Shown: positions 14,958 through 21,946 of the stretch, one piece after another
Layout of the letters: each line of letters begins with the position of its first letter
Position numbering within the stretch: position 1 is the first letter of the stretch
Source of the DNA: an uncultured Muribaculaceae bacterium
GTDB lineage: Bacteria > Bacteroidota > Bacteroidia > Bacteroidales > Muribaculaceae
DNA length: 21,946 bases
Assembly (NCBI GenBank): GCA_910589095.1
Contig: CAJUSN010000023.1
Span: 1-21,946 of the forward strand
Direction of reading: 5' to 3'
The notes under the pieces: model-generated
Seen by the model: only the letters and a program-made list of their open reading frames with translations
Told to the model about the DNA's origin: nothing
Database searches by the model: none
Position numbers and translations under genes: made by a program

Positions 14958-15469
14958 TGAAGCAGAAGCCTGAAATAGCCGTCATAGCCATCATAGCCAT
15001 CGTGGCACGCGATGGTGCCATTGGCCGTCGCGGTGACCAACCGTTCCATATTTCCGAGGACTTCCGTCGGTTCAAGCAGCTCACGATGGGTCACCCCATT
15101 GTCATGGGCCGGCGCACTTTCGAGGCTCTACCTAAGGGAGCTCTTCCCGGTCGCCGAAACATTGTGGTTTCCCGCAACGCAACTTATGAACCGGTTGGCG
15201 CCGAGCGTGTGTCGTCCATAGCGGAAGCTGTGGAGTTGTGCACAGGTTCTCCCGTTGTATTCATAATTGGCGGCGGTCAGATCTATGAACAGGCCCTCCC
15301 TTTTGCTTCGGTTATGTATCTCACCGAGGTCGACGCATTTGTCGACGATGCCGACACTTTCTTCCCCCCTATCCCTGCAGGGTGGGTGCACACTGAACGG
15401 TCAGATTCATTCACCGACCCTCGCAGCAGTGCCACGTATCGATTTGTCACTTATAGGCGCGATACCTGA
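14957..15469 (+). CDS. folA: Dihydrofolate reductase
   Basis: This enzyme reduces the dihydrofolate released by ThyA back to tetrahydrofolate with NADPH. The protein has 170 residues from ATG 14957. Family features are A-R-D-G-A-I-G at 17-23, E-D-F-R-R-F-K with the active-site acid, V-M-G-R-R-T-F-E-A-L-P, P-G-R-R-N-I-V-V-S-R and I-I-G-G-G-Q-I-Y-E-Q-A. The usual Trp in the M20-like loop (L-P-W) is Phe here (Q-P-F). The first strand is preceded by an in-frame triple 9-bp repeat (14975-15001), giving about ten extra N-terminal residues. A GTG at 14954 is a possible alternative start; the ATG overlapping the thyA stop by one base is preferred. Confidence 0.96.
   Translation: MKQKPEIAVIAIIAIVARDGAIGRRGDQPFHISEDFRRFKQLTMGHPIVMGRRTFEALPKGALPGRRNIVVSRNATYEPVGAERVSSIAEAVELCTGSPVVFIIGGGQIYEQALPFASVMYLTEVDAFVDDADTFFPPIPAGWVHTERSDSFTDPRSSATYRFVTYRRDT
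14975..15001 (+). repeat. Three 9-bp tandem repeats at the start of folA
   Basis: ATAGCCGTC, ATAGCCATC and ATAGCCATC encode Ile-Ala-Val, Ile-Ala-Ile and Ile-Ala-Ile. The repeat is in frame and lies in or next to the first beta-strand. Confidence 0.85.
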
Positions 15470-15479
15470 TTTTCATTGC

Positions 15480-15508
15480 CACATTATTTGCATAATGTGC
15501 AATTTTTT
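15480..15508 (+). terminator. Rho-independent terminator after folA
   Basis: CACATTAT (15480-15487) and ATAATGTG (15492-15499) form a perfect 8-bp stem with loop TTGC, followed by CAA and six T. It lies 10 bases after the folA stop. The loop and arm also contain the -33 element of the next promoter. Confidence 0.75.
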
Positions 15509-15519
15509 ATGTAACTTTG
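15487..15519 (+). promoter_or_regulatory. Promoter of the MFS sugar transporter gene
   Basis: TTTG (15487-15490) and TAACTTTG (15512-15519) are 21 bp apart and match the Bacteroidetes -33/-7 consensus. The predicted start near 15526 leaves a 5' leader of about 73 bases before ATG 15599. The spacer holds TTGCA-N5-TGCAA (15488-15502), a possible repressor site. Confidence 0.75.
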
Positions 15520-15598
15520 CCTTGAGGGGGAGGCCCTTTCTGCCTCATTGGCAGCCATGAAGAATATAATTTATTAAAATTCAATACCATAACTTAAA

Positions 15599-16930
15599 AT
15601 GACATCTGCTAAAAAACCGAACTACACGTTGCCTATCATCGTGATGTTCTTCCTGTTTGCGATGATCTCATTCGTGACAGGCTTTCAGAATCCGTTTGGA
15701 GTAATCCTTAAATCGCAGCTTGGTCTCTCTAACCTTCAGAGCCAGCTGGGTAATGCCGCAAACTTTATCGCCTATGCTTTCATGGGCCTTCCTGCCGGTA
15801 TGATTCTCCAGAAAAAAGGTTATAAATTCTCTGCTGTAGCTGCCGTGCTCGTTGGTATGGCCGGTGTGGCGCTCATGTTCATCAGCAGCCTTTTCGAGGC
15901 AAAGGACGCAATTATCACCATCTATCTTTGTGGTGCATTCGTGGCCGGTTTCTCCATGTGTATGCTCAACACTGTTGTCAACCCCATGCTCAACACTCTT
16001 GGTGGTGGTGGCAAAACCGGTAATCAGCTCCTCCAGTTCGGTGGCTCGCTCAACTCGCTTGCTGCAACTATCTGCCCCGTGCTCGTTGGTTACCTTATGG
16101 GTTCTAACCTCAACGATGTAACTCTCATCGATGCACGTCCCGCGTTGTATATCGCCTTCGGCGTGTTCCTTCTCGCGCTTGTTGTGCTTTTCCTCTCTAA
16201 GCTCCCTGAACCGATTCTTGAAGAGCTCAAGAAAGGTGGCAAGAAAGTTGAAAAACCCACTTTGGCCGGTGCTCTGAAGTTCCGTCACTATGTTGGTGGT
16301 GTTGTAGCTATCTTCCTTTATGTCGGTATCGAAGTGGGTATCCCCAACATGGCTAACCTCTACATGACCTCACCCGTTGAAGCGGGCGGTCTTGCCATGA
16401 ATGCTGCCGTTGCAGGTTCGCTCGTGGGCGCTTACTGGTTCCTCATGCTCGTTGGCCGTCTCGTAGGTGGTACAGTTGGTGGCATGGTGTCAAGTAAGAC
16501 CATGCTCGTTACCGTATCAGCTGTGGCTCTCTGCCTCATCACAGGTGCCATCCTTATCGAACCCACAATGGTCAATGTTCCCTTCATTGATGTGCAGGCC
16601 CCGCTTAACATCCTTCTCCTTGTGCTCTGCGGTCTTTGCACCTCAGTTATGTGGGGTGGTATCTTCAACCTCGCTGCTGAAGGCCTTGGTAAATACACTG
16701 CCGTAGCGTCAGGTTTCTTCATGGTGATGGTTTGTGGTGGCGGTATCCTCCCTATCATTCAGGGTGCTGTGGCCGACGCTTCCAACTATCTGGCAAGCTA
16801 CTGGGTACTCTTCATCGCCGTGGCCTATCTCCTTTACTATGCTGTTATGGGTTCCAAAGTGCTCCGTCGCGACGCTTCTGCCGAAGTTATCAGTGAAGAA
16901 GTCAAGGAAGGTATCTCGGTCAATGACTGA
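15599..16930 (+). CDS. MFS sugar transporter of the FHS (fucose/glucose permease) family
   Basis: This 443-residue inner-membrane transporter has about 12 membrane segments and the look of FHS-family permeases (FucP/GlcP-like), which import sugars with protons or Na+. The N-terminal segment F-F-L-F-A-M-I-S-F-V-T-G-F-Q-N-P-F-G is followed by L-G-L-S-N-L-Q-S-Q-L-G-N-A-A-N-F. A later loop, G-G-G-G-K-T-G-N-Q-L-L-Q-F-G-G-S-L-N-S, is also typical of the family. The C-terminal tail is acidic and cytoplasmic. The sugar cannot be told from sequence. It is monocistronic, with its own promoter and strong terminator. A six-codon open frame lies in its leader (15557-15577). Confidence 0.9.
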   Translation: MTSAKKPNYTLPIIVMFFLFAMISFVTGFQNPFGVILKSQLGLSNLQSQLGNAANFIAYAFMGLPAGMILQKKGYKFSAVAAVLVGMAGVALMFISSLFEAKDAIITIYLCGAFVAGFSMCMLNTVVNPMLNTLGGGGKTGNQLLQFGGSLNSLAATICPVLVGYLMGSNLNDVTLIDARPALYIAFGVFLLALVVLFLSKLPEPILEELKKGGKKVEKPTLAGALKFRHYVGGVVAIFLYVGIEVGIPNMANLYMTSPVEAGGLAMNAAVAGSLVGAYWFLMLVGRLVGGTVGGMVSSKTMLVTVSAVALCLITGAILIEPTMVNVPFIDVQAPLNILLLVLCGLCTSVMWGGIFNLAAEGLGKYTAVASGFFMVMVCGGGILPIIQGAVADASNYLASYWVLFIAVAYLLYYAVMGSKVLRRDASAEVISEEVKEGISVND

Positions 16931-16980
16931 TCCTTCATCCGGAATTGCCCTCACTACGGGCATTCCTGAATCATAAACCA

Positions 16981-17012
16981 CAAGGGCGTGTCCGCAGTCG
17001 GACGCGCCCTTG
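16981..17012 (+). terminator. Strong terminator after the MFS gene
   Basis: A 14-bp stem (16981-16994 with 16999-17012, one G-T pair) closes on the loop CAGT. It is GC-rich and followed by a short T-rich stretch. It lies 50 bases after the transporter stop. The remaining bases to the next promoter at 17133 hold no gene that I can support. Confidence 0.88.
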
Positions 17013-17132
17013 CTGTTCTTCCGGTCTCCACTCAGCCTCCTCTTCCGTTGCCCATTTTATTGATTCTGCACGAATGCAGCAACGAAATCCCTACTCATTC
17101 AGCCTATTTGCAACGTTTTGAGCCCTGAGCCC

Positions 17133-17163
17133 TTGCAGTGCGTCACGAAATTTTGTAATTTTG
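17133..17163 (+). promoter_or_regulatory. Promoter of the DUF5715-AsmA-HAD unit
   Basis: TTG (17133-17135) and TAATTTTG (17156-17163) are separated by exactly 20 bp. Transcription should start near 17169, about 18 bases before ATG 17187. Confidence 0.8.
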
Positions 17164-17186
17164 TTATCCTAATCTTTTAAGTGACC

Positions 17187-17948
17187 ATGCGTTTCCCGAT
17201 ATATCTGCTCTCTTGTCTCCTCTTTTTGGCTGTTTTTGGTTGTGGAGGTGGCGCCGATTCATCTGTTGTAAAGGTTGAACCGGTGGCTCCGGAGGACATC
17301 AATCTTCTTGAAGAGGATTCCGTATCGGCCTATGACCATCCGATTCTTGAAATGCCTGATCCGAACACCCGATTGGCCACCGCTCGCTTAGGGCGCCTCG
17401 ATGAGGTGTTCAATGATAGCAACTATGTTCACTGGGCCGAGGCCGAGCGCATAGGAATTGAACCGCTGACGGATACTCGCTCACACCTGCAAACGCGCCA
17501 GCCGTTGGTGAAAGTCACTTCGTGTGCCGACTTCTACGTGGAGCCTCTCACTTATTCCCGTCCTTATATGGTTCCTGTGGGAGCAGCCATGCTCCATGAA
17601 ATAGGCCGACGTTTCAATGACTCTTTGGCAAAACGATCAGGCGCCCGCTACCGTTTGAAAGTCACAAGCGTGTTGCGTACCCCCGAAACCGTAAAGCGCC
17701 TTAAACGCACAAATCGCAACGCTGTTGATTCATCCGTTCATCAGCTTGGGACAACCGTGGATATCTCATATTCGCGTTTTGTGGCCGACGGGACTCAGGT
17801 AACACATTCGGCCGAGGAGTTGAAAGCCCTGTTGGCCGAAGTTCTCTATGCTATGCGTAAGGAGGGTAAATGCTGGGTGAAGTATGAAATCAAACAGCCC
17901 TGTTTCCACATCTCCGCCCGTTATCCCGTTGTTCCCCTTGAGGAATGA
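17187..17948 (+). CDS. DUF5715-family lipoprotein, peptidase M15-like
   Basis: This 253-residue predicted lipoprotein has lipobox A-V-F-G-C (Cys19) followed by Gly-rich residues without an acidic surface-export signal, so a periplasm-facing location is likely. The C-terminal half resembles DUF5715 and D-Ala-D-Ala carboxypeptidase-like M15 enzymes. It has V-T-S-V-L-R-T near 159-165, S-V-H-Q-L-G-T-T-V-D-I-S-Y with His185 and Asp192, and C-F-H-I-S with His241. These three are the expected zinc ligands (H-x6-D and a late H). A role in peptidoglycan trimming is inference. An in-frame GTG at 17181 adds two residues; ATG 17187 gives the better signal start. It is followed by the AsmA gene in the same direction. 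Confidence 0.87.
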   Translation: MRFPIYLLSCLLFLAVFGCGGGADSSVVKVEPVAPEDINLLEEDSVSAYDHPILEMPDPNTRLATARLGRLDEVFNDSNYVHWAEAERIGIEPLTDTRSHLQTRQPLVKVTSCADFYVEPLTYSRPYMVPVGAAMLHEIGRRFNDSLAKRSGARYRLKVTSVLRTPETVKRLKRTNRNAVDSSVHQLGTTVDISYSRFVADGTQVTHSAEELKALLAEVLYAMRKEGKCWVKYEIKQPCFHISARYPVVPLEE

Positions 17949-18030
17949 TAAGGCCGCAGGCCACATTCGTTTTTGACAATTGCAACCCGTCTCTTCTTTG
18001 TCCAACAATCACTATAAACACCACACTGCC

Positions 18031-21000
18031 GTGACCGACACCGACCCTATTCCCGTCCCCGTTGTTGAGGAACCTCAAGCCATAGAACCTAAGCGACCTA
18101 AGCGTAAGAAACGCCCGCTGTGGGTGCGTGTTATCAAATGGTTGGCCATCGCTTGTGTGGCCATGGTGCTCCTTGTAGTAGGATTGATATCGCTCGTGGT
18201 GTGGACCCTTATCCCCGAGCGCCTTACTCCGCTTGTCAACAAGTATGCCAGTGAATATCTCCTGGCTGATGTTGAGGCAAAACGTGTTGAGCTTACTTTT
18301 TGGTCCACATTCCCTCGTTTTTCCGTTACGGTCGATTCGCTGCAGCTCACCAGCCGGACTCTCCGCTCTCTACCCGATTCGGTCCGCACCACTCTTCCTG
18401 CCGATGCCGACAGTCTTCTTTTCCTGCGCCGCTTCTCCGGAGGTATCAACCTCACGGATCTCGCCGCCGGAAACATCTCACTCTACGATGTTGACTTCTC
18501 CGACATTCGCGCTAATCTCGTGCAGGTTGATTCTCTCACGGCAAATTATCTGATTGTCCCACCCTCGGAGCCTGACACTCTTCCGGCAAAACCGCTTGAA
18601 ATTCCTGATATAGCCATAAACAGCTTCACCATTACCGATGGCATGGGGGCTCGTTACCGTTCTCTCCCTGATTCCTTAGATGCTGCTTTGCGGCTTGACC
18701 GCCTGGCTCTCGTGGACTCTGTTTCGGAGAAGCCTCTTTATACACTTTCCCTTTCAGGCGATGCTTCGGCCCGGCTCATTCCTGTCAAAATTCCCTCGAC
18801 ACCATTTGCTGTGGATGGAAACATTGCTTGGGAGAGCAAGAAGCCACTTGAGGTTGAGTTGGACGATTTTCGCGTGAGTGTAGGGGAGGTGGCGGCCCTC
18901 TTCTCAACATCCATTGACCTGAATAATGACTTTACCTTACGCACACTTACAGCATCTTTGCCCAAGGTACAGGTCATGAAAATAGTGGATATTCTACCCG
19001 ATGAATATAAAGCGTTTGCCAAGGGGCTTGATACGGATCTGTCGATTTATCTTTCGGCCAAGCTTTTGAAGCCTTATGTGCCGGGAGGCAAGGAACTCCC
19101 CATGGTCGATGCGGCTCTTAAGCTTGCTGCCGGGAAACTTAATTATGACCGTTTGCATCTCACTGCTCTTGATCTTGATGTGGCGGCGATAGTCGATGGT
19201 AATAATCTTGATGCCACTACCATTCGCCTGAACAATCTCTCAGCCACAGGTAAAGCAATAGATTTTACGCTTAAGGGCACTGTTGCCAACCCGGTTACAG
19301 ATCCCTTGATCGATGCCGTGTTCAATGGCAGCGTAACACTGCAGAATCTGCCGTCGAGTCTACTTGACAAACTCCCGTGTGCCTTACGTGGCACATTGCA
19401 AGGCGACGCTGATATCCACACTCGCCTAAGCTACCTTGACCCGAAATTGTTCTATCGTTCAAAGATCAACGGTGCGCTCCGGCTGTCAGATTTCCGAATG
19501 GTTATGACTGATGGTTCGATGGAGGCATATATGCGCAGCGCGGAATTCAAACTTGGCTCCAGTAGCAATATCCCTGTCCAGGACCATGTGATAGATTCCA
19601 TGCTCACTGCCTCACTCACAATTGACACCGTGGCTCTCTCATCTCCCGGTGTAACGCTTTCCGGTTCTACTCTGTCGGCAGGCGTTGGAGCCCGAAACAT
19701 CGCTTCGTCATCCGACACCACTCAGATCAACCCCATCGGTGCTTCAATCAAGGCGCATCGCCTGATGTTACGCTCCGATTCCGATTCTTTACGCTTCAGG
19801 TTGCGCGATGCCGAGGTATCAGCATCACTCCAGCGTTTCAACAGCGATGCTCGCGCTCCACTGATGAAAGCTCTCGTAAAAGCAGCCGCGCTTGGTTATG
19901 CTGACCGATTCAACCGCGCTGCTCTACGTCAAGCCGAGCTTGACTTGCAATGCCACCCACGCTCCCGTCCGCAGATGTCGGCTGCCCGCAAGGCTCGCTT
20001 CGATTCCATAGCGGCCGCGCATCCTCAGTTGTCTTCGGATTCCATCATGGGATTGATGCGGGCTGAAATGCGCAGTAAGATTGCTGCCTATGACCGATCA
20101 CGCAGTGGTCGCGAAGATATTGAAGTGGATCTTGATAATTCCATCCACTCTCTGCTCCGACGTTGGAATGCAAGCGGGTCGCTGCGTACAAAGAGCGGAA
20201 GGCTATTTACCCCATATTTCCCCTCCCGGAATTCACTGCGAAATCTTGACCTCACCTTCTCCACGGACTCTGTTGTCCTTAAAAACACCAGGCTGAAGAT
20301 GAATTCAAGCGACTTCACCCTCAACGGGTCCATTCATAACATTACCCGCGCTCTACTCTCGCGTCATGGCTACCCCTTTGAGTTTGATTTCAGCGTTAAG
20401 TCTGATACAATCGATGTCAATGACCTTACGGCAACAATGCTTCGCGGAGCGGTTTTCGCCGACAAGATTTCGGCCGGCACCATGCAGATGATTCGCGATG
20501 ATGGTGCTACCGAAAATGATATTGACCGCATGCAGTCGCAACTTGATGCAGAAGTCCCTGACACAGCGCGTGCTGCAGTTATCATCCCTTCCAATCTCAA
20601 TGGTAATTTCTCTCTTAAGGCAAATCATGTACGATATGCCGATCTTTGGCTTGACGGTCTTGACGGTTTGGTGCAGATCTATGACGGTGCGCTTAATCTT
20701 GATCGATTGCGCGCCTACACCTCCATAGGTGCAGTTAACTTTTCGGCGCTTTATTCAGCGCCTACAGCCAATGACCTTTCTGTGGCGGCGGCGGTGCGCA
20801 TACGTCGTCTCAATCTCCGGTCCGTGCTTGATATGATGCCTCAGATCGACTCCTTGCTCCCACTTCTGGGCGAGGTGAGAGGTGTGGTAGATGCCGATCT
20901 CGCGCTGACCACCCGTCTTGATTCCATCATGGACATTGTAATCCCCTCTCTTGATCTGGCTTTGAAAATCTCCGGCGACTCTCTTCAGTTGCTTGACAAT

Positions 21001-21606
21001 GAAACGTTCCGCACAATTGCCAAATGGATGCTTTTCAAACAGAAGCAGCGCAATATGATTGATCACATGGATGTGGAGCTGGCCATTCATGACGGCTACA
21101 TCGATGTATATCCGTTTATCTTCGACATGGACCGTTACAGGCTGGGAGTAAGAGGCAGCAATGATGCCGCACTGAATCTGGATTATCATGTGGCAGTGAT
21201 AAAATCACCCATACCGTTCAAGTTTGGTATCAATATCAAGGGAACGCCTGAAAATATGAAAATTCGCCTCGGTAAAGCACGAATAAATGAAAAAACTGTG
21301 GCTGAAAGCCGTCAAATTACCGACACGGTACGTGTGAACCTTATCAACGAAATCACTCAGGTGTTCAAACGCGGGGTACGTGCCACCGGCTCGCGCGGTC
21401 TGAAACTTCAGGATATGCGCGCGCCAGGTTCCGGAGCGGCTTCTGTTGCGACGTCTGAAGAGAAGGACGACAACTTCTCTCATGCCGATTCCGTTACTCT
21501 CATTCAGCAAGGTCTCATAGAGCGTCCTGCAGGCTTCATAATGCCGGGCGATACCATACCCGCTCCGGCTGACTCTTCCTCCAAATCAAAAAAGAAAAAG
21601 AAATAG
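18031..21606 (+). CDS. AsmA-family envelope protein
   Basis: This 1191-residue protein has a Pro-rich and then basic cytoplasmic tail (R-P-K-R-K-K-R-P), one membrane helix (about 34-61), and a very long periplasmic part rich in beta-strands with D-S-L repeats. The region after the helix (P-L-V-N-K-Y-A-S-E-Y-L-L-A-D-V-E-A-K-R-V-E-L-T-F-W-S-T-F-P) is the AsmA N-terminal pattern. AsmA-like C-terminal sequence ends in L-N-L-D-Y-H-V-A-V-I-K-S-P-I-P-F-K-F-G-I-N-I-K-G-T-P. AsmA/TamB relatives are thought to bridge the membranes and move phospholipids. The extreme C-terminus is S-K-S-K-K-K-K-K. No ATG exists before the helix; GTG 18031 is the best start, with TTG 17980 and TTG 17998 as alternatives. 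Confidence 0.88.
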   Translation: MTDTDPIPVPVVEEPQAIEPKRPKRKKRPLWVRVIKWLAIACVAMVLLVVGLISLVVWTLIPERLTPLVNKYASEYLLADVEAKRVELTFWSTFPRFSVTVDSLQLTSRTLRSLPDSVRTTLPADADSLLFLRRFSGGINLTDLAAGNISLYDVDFSDIRANLVQVDSLTANYLIVPPSEPDTLPAKPLEIPDIAINSFTITDGMGARYRSLPDSLDAALRLDRLALVDSVSEKPLYTLSLSGDASARLIPVKIPSTPFAVDGNIAWESKKPLEVELDDFRVSVGEVAALFSTSIDLNNDFTLRTLTASLPKVQVMKIVDILPDEYKAFAKGLDTDLSIYLSAKLLKPYVPGGKELPMVDAALKLAAGKLNYDRLHLTALDLDVAAIVDGNNLDATTIRLNNLSATGKAIDFTLKGTVANPVTDPLIDAVFNGSVTLQNLPSSLLDKLPCALRGTLQGDADIHTRLSYLDPKLFYRSKINGALRLSDFRMVMTDGSMEAYMRSAEFKLGSSSNIPVQDHVIDSMLTASLTIDTVALSSPGVTLSGSTLSAGVGARNIASSSDTTQINPIGASIKAHRLMLRSDSDSLRFRLRDAEVSASLQRFNSDARAPLMKALVKAAALGYADRFNRAALRQAELDLQCHPRSRPQMSAARKARFDSIAAAHPQLSSDSIMGLMRAEMRSKIAAYDRSRSGREDIEVDLDNSIHSLLRRWNASGSLRTKSGRLFTPYFPSRNSLRNLDLTFSTDSVVLKNTRLKMNSSDFTLNGSIHNITRALLSRHGYPFEFDFSVKSDTIDVNDLTATMLRGAVFADKISAGTMQMIRDDGATENDIDRMQSQLDAEVPDTARAAVIIPSNLNGNFSLKANHVRYADLWLDGLDGLVQIYDGALNLDRLRAYTSIGAVNFSALYSAPTANDLSVAAAVRIRRLNLRSVLDMMPQIDSLLPLLGEVRGVVDADLALTTRLDSIMDIVIPSLDLALKISGDSLQLLDNETFRTIAKWMLFKQKQRNMIDHMDVELAIHDGYIDVYPFIFDMDRYRLGVRGSNDAALNLDYHVAVIKSPIPFKFGINIKGTPENMKIRLGKARINEKTVAESRQITDTVRVNLINEITQVFKRGVRATGSRGLKLQDMRAPGSGAASVATSEEKDDNFSHADSVTLIQQGLIERPAGFIMPGDTIPAPADSSSKSKKKKK

Positions 21607-21635
21607 ACTCACAACTCTCTCCTCTGACTTCACTG

Positions 21636-21946
21636 ATGTATACAAAGACAATCCAGGACTTTCTTCGCCGAAACGATTATATCAATATCCATCCTCGCGC
21701 AGCCCTCATCGACATGGATGGTACTCTTTATGACTCCATGCCCTCCCATGCTCGTGCATGGCAGCAGATGATGGCGGAACTTGGGGTTGACCTTCCGCGC
21801 GATGATTTCTTCCGTTATGAAGGCCGCACTGGCGCCTCCACCATTGACATCATCTTCCGTAAGTCTCTCGGACGTCCTGCCACAGAGCAGGAGCAGAAGG
21901 ACCTGTATAAGCGCAAAACTGAAATATTTGCATCTATGCCGCCTGT
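21636..21946 (+). CDS. HAD-superfamily hydrolase, N-terminal part (cut by window end)
   Basis: Only the first 103 codons are visible; the frame stays open to the window edge. Residues 23-33 contain the HAD motif I (D-M-D-G-T-L-Y-D-S), with nucleophile Asp26 and acid/base Asp28. A helical cap region follows, resembling beta-phosphoglucomutase or phosphoglycolate-phosphatase-like members (H-A-R-A-W-Q-Q-M-M, Y-E-G-R-T-G-A-S-T-I). The substrate cannot be told. It begins 29 bases after the AsmA stop and probably belongs to the same transcript. Confidence 0.9.
   Translation, partial: MYTKTIQDFLRRNDYINIHPRAALIDMDGTLYDSMPSHARAWQQMMAELGVDLPRDDFFRYEGRTGASTIDIIFRKSLGRPATEQEQKDLYKRKTEIFASMPP

Noticed and set aside
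17047..17082. Small hairpin CTGCA-CGAA-TGCAG between the MFS terminator and the next promoter, considered as part of a small RNA
   Set aside because: The stem is five base pairs, with no promoter or terminator of its own.
17952..17975. Short GGCC-GCA-GGCC hairpin followed by T residues between the DUF5715 and AsmA genes
   Set aside because: The stem is only four base pairs and seven bases separate it from the T run, so I do not call it a terminator.
1..21946. Search for CRISPR arrays, insertion sequences, tRNA, rRNA and phage genes
   Set aside because: No regularly spaced repeats, transposase-like proteins, clover-leaf sequences or phage structural proteins were recognised by reading the sequence and translations.

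Overview
The window looks like a chromosomal segment of a gut-type Bacteroidales bacterium, most likely Muribaculaceae or a close relative; the family level is inference. The supporting evidence is a TonB-dependent receptor with an N-terminal carboxypeptidase-regulatory-like domain paired with a DUF4876 lipoprotein, lipoproteins with acidic residues just after the lipidated cysteine, an FHS-type sugar transporter, and repeated Bacteroidetes-type promoters (TTG/TTTG at -33, TAnnTTTG at -7). Intergenic regions are short, and none exceeds 300 bp.

Left part (1-6900), accessory envelope functions. A leftward pair encodes a TonB-dependent receptor (4169-1386) and a DUF4876 surface-type lipoprotein (1346-12). 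Divergent from it is a secreted propeller-like protein with a type IX-like C-terminal sorting domain (4405-6228). The 235-bp divergent region holds three related 16-bp dyad boxes spaced 42-43 bp apart. The outer two lie exactly 31.5 bp (centre to first base) from two identical, outward-facing TAATTTTG -7 elements, so the whole region is nearly mirror-symmetric about position 4269. This is the strongest unexplained signal here and suggests one activator co-regulating both sides. A bidirectional terminator then separates the propeller gene from a small leftward lipoprotein gene (6862-6323).

Middle part (6998-15469), conserved housekeeping genes, all rightward. First comes a cell-division gene of the DivIC/FtsB type and a four-helix membrane protein. 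These are followed by coaX (type III pantothenate kinase), an outer-membrane beta-barrel protein, lptC (LPS export), a CNNM/CBS/CorC-type membrane protein, rnz and tadA (both tRNA maturation). A second unit, with its own promoter, has a membrane polyferredoxin followed by thyA and folA, linked by stop/start overlaps. Several of these promoters put the predicted transcription start only a few bases before the ATG, so some mRNAs may be leaderless.

Right part (15470-21946). A terminator hairpin doubles as the -33 region of the promoter for an FHS-family MFS sugar transporter. After a strong terminator come a DUF5715 lipoprotein resembling M15 peptidases, a 1191-residue AsmA-family protein, and the start of a HAD-superfamily hydrolase cut by the window edge. 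I see no rRNA, tRNA, CRISPR array, insertion sequence or prophage in the window.
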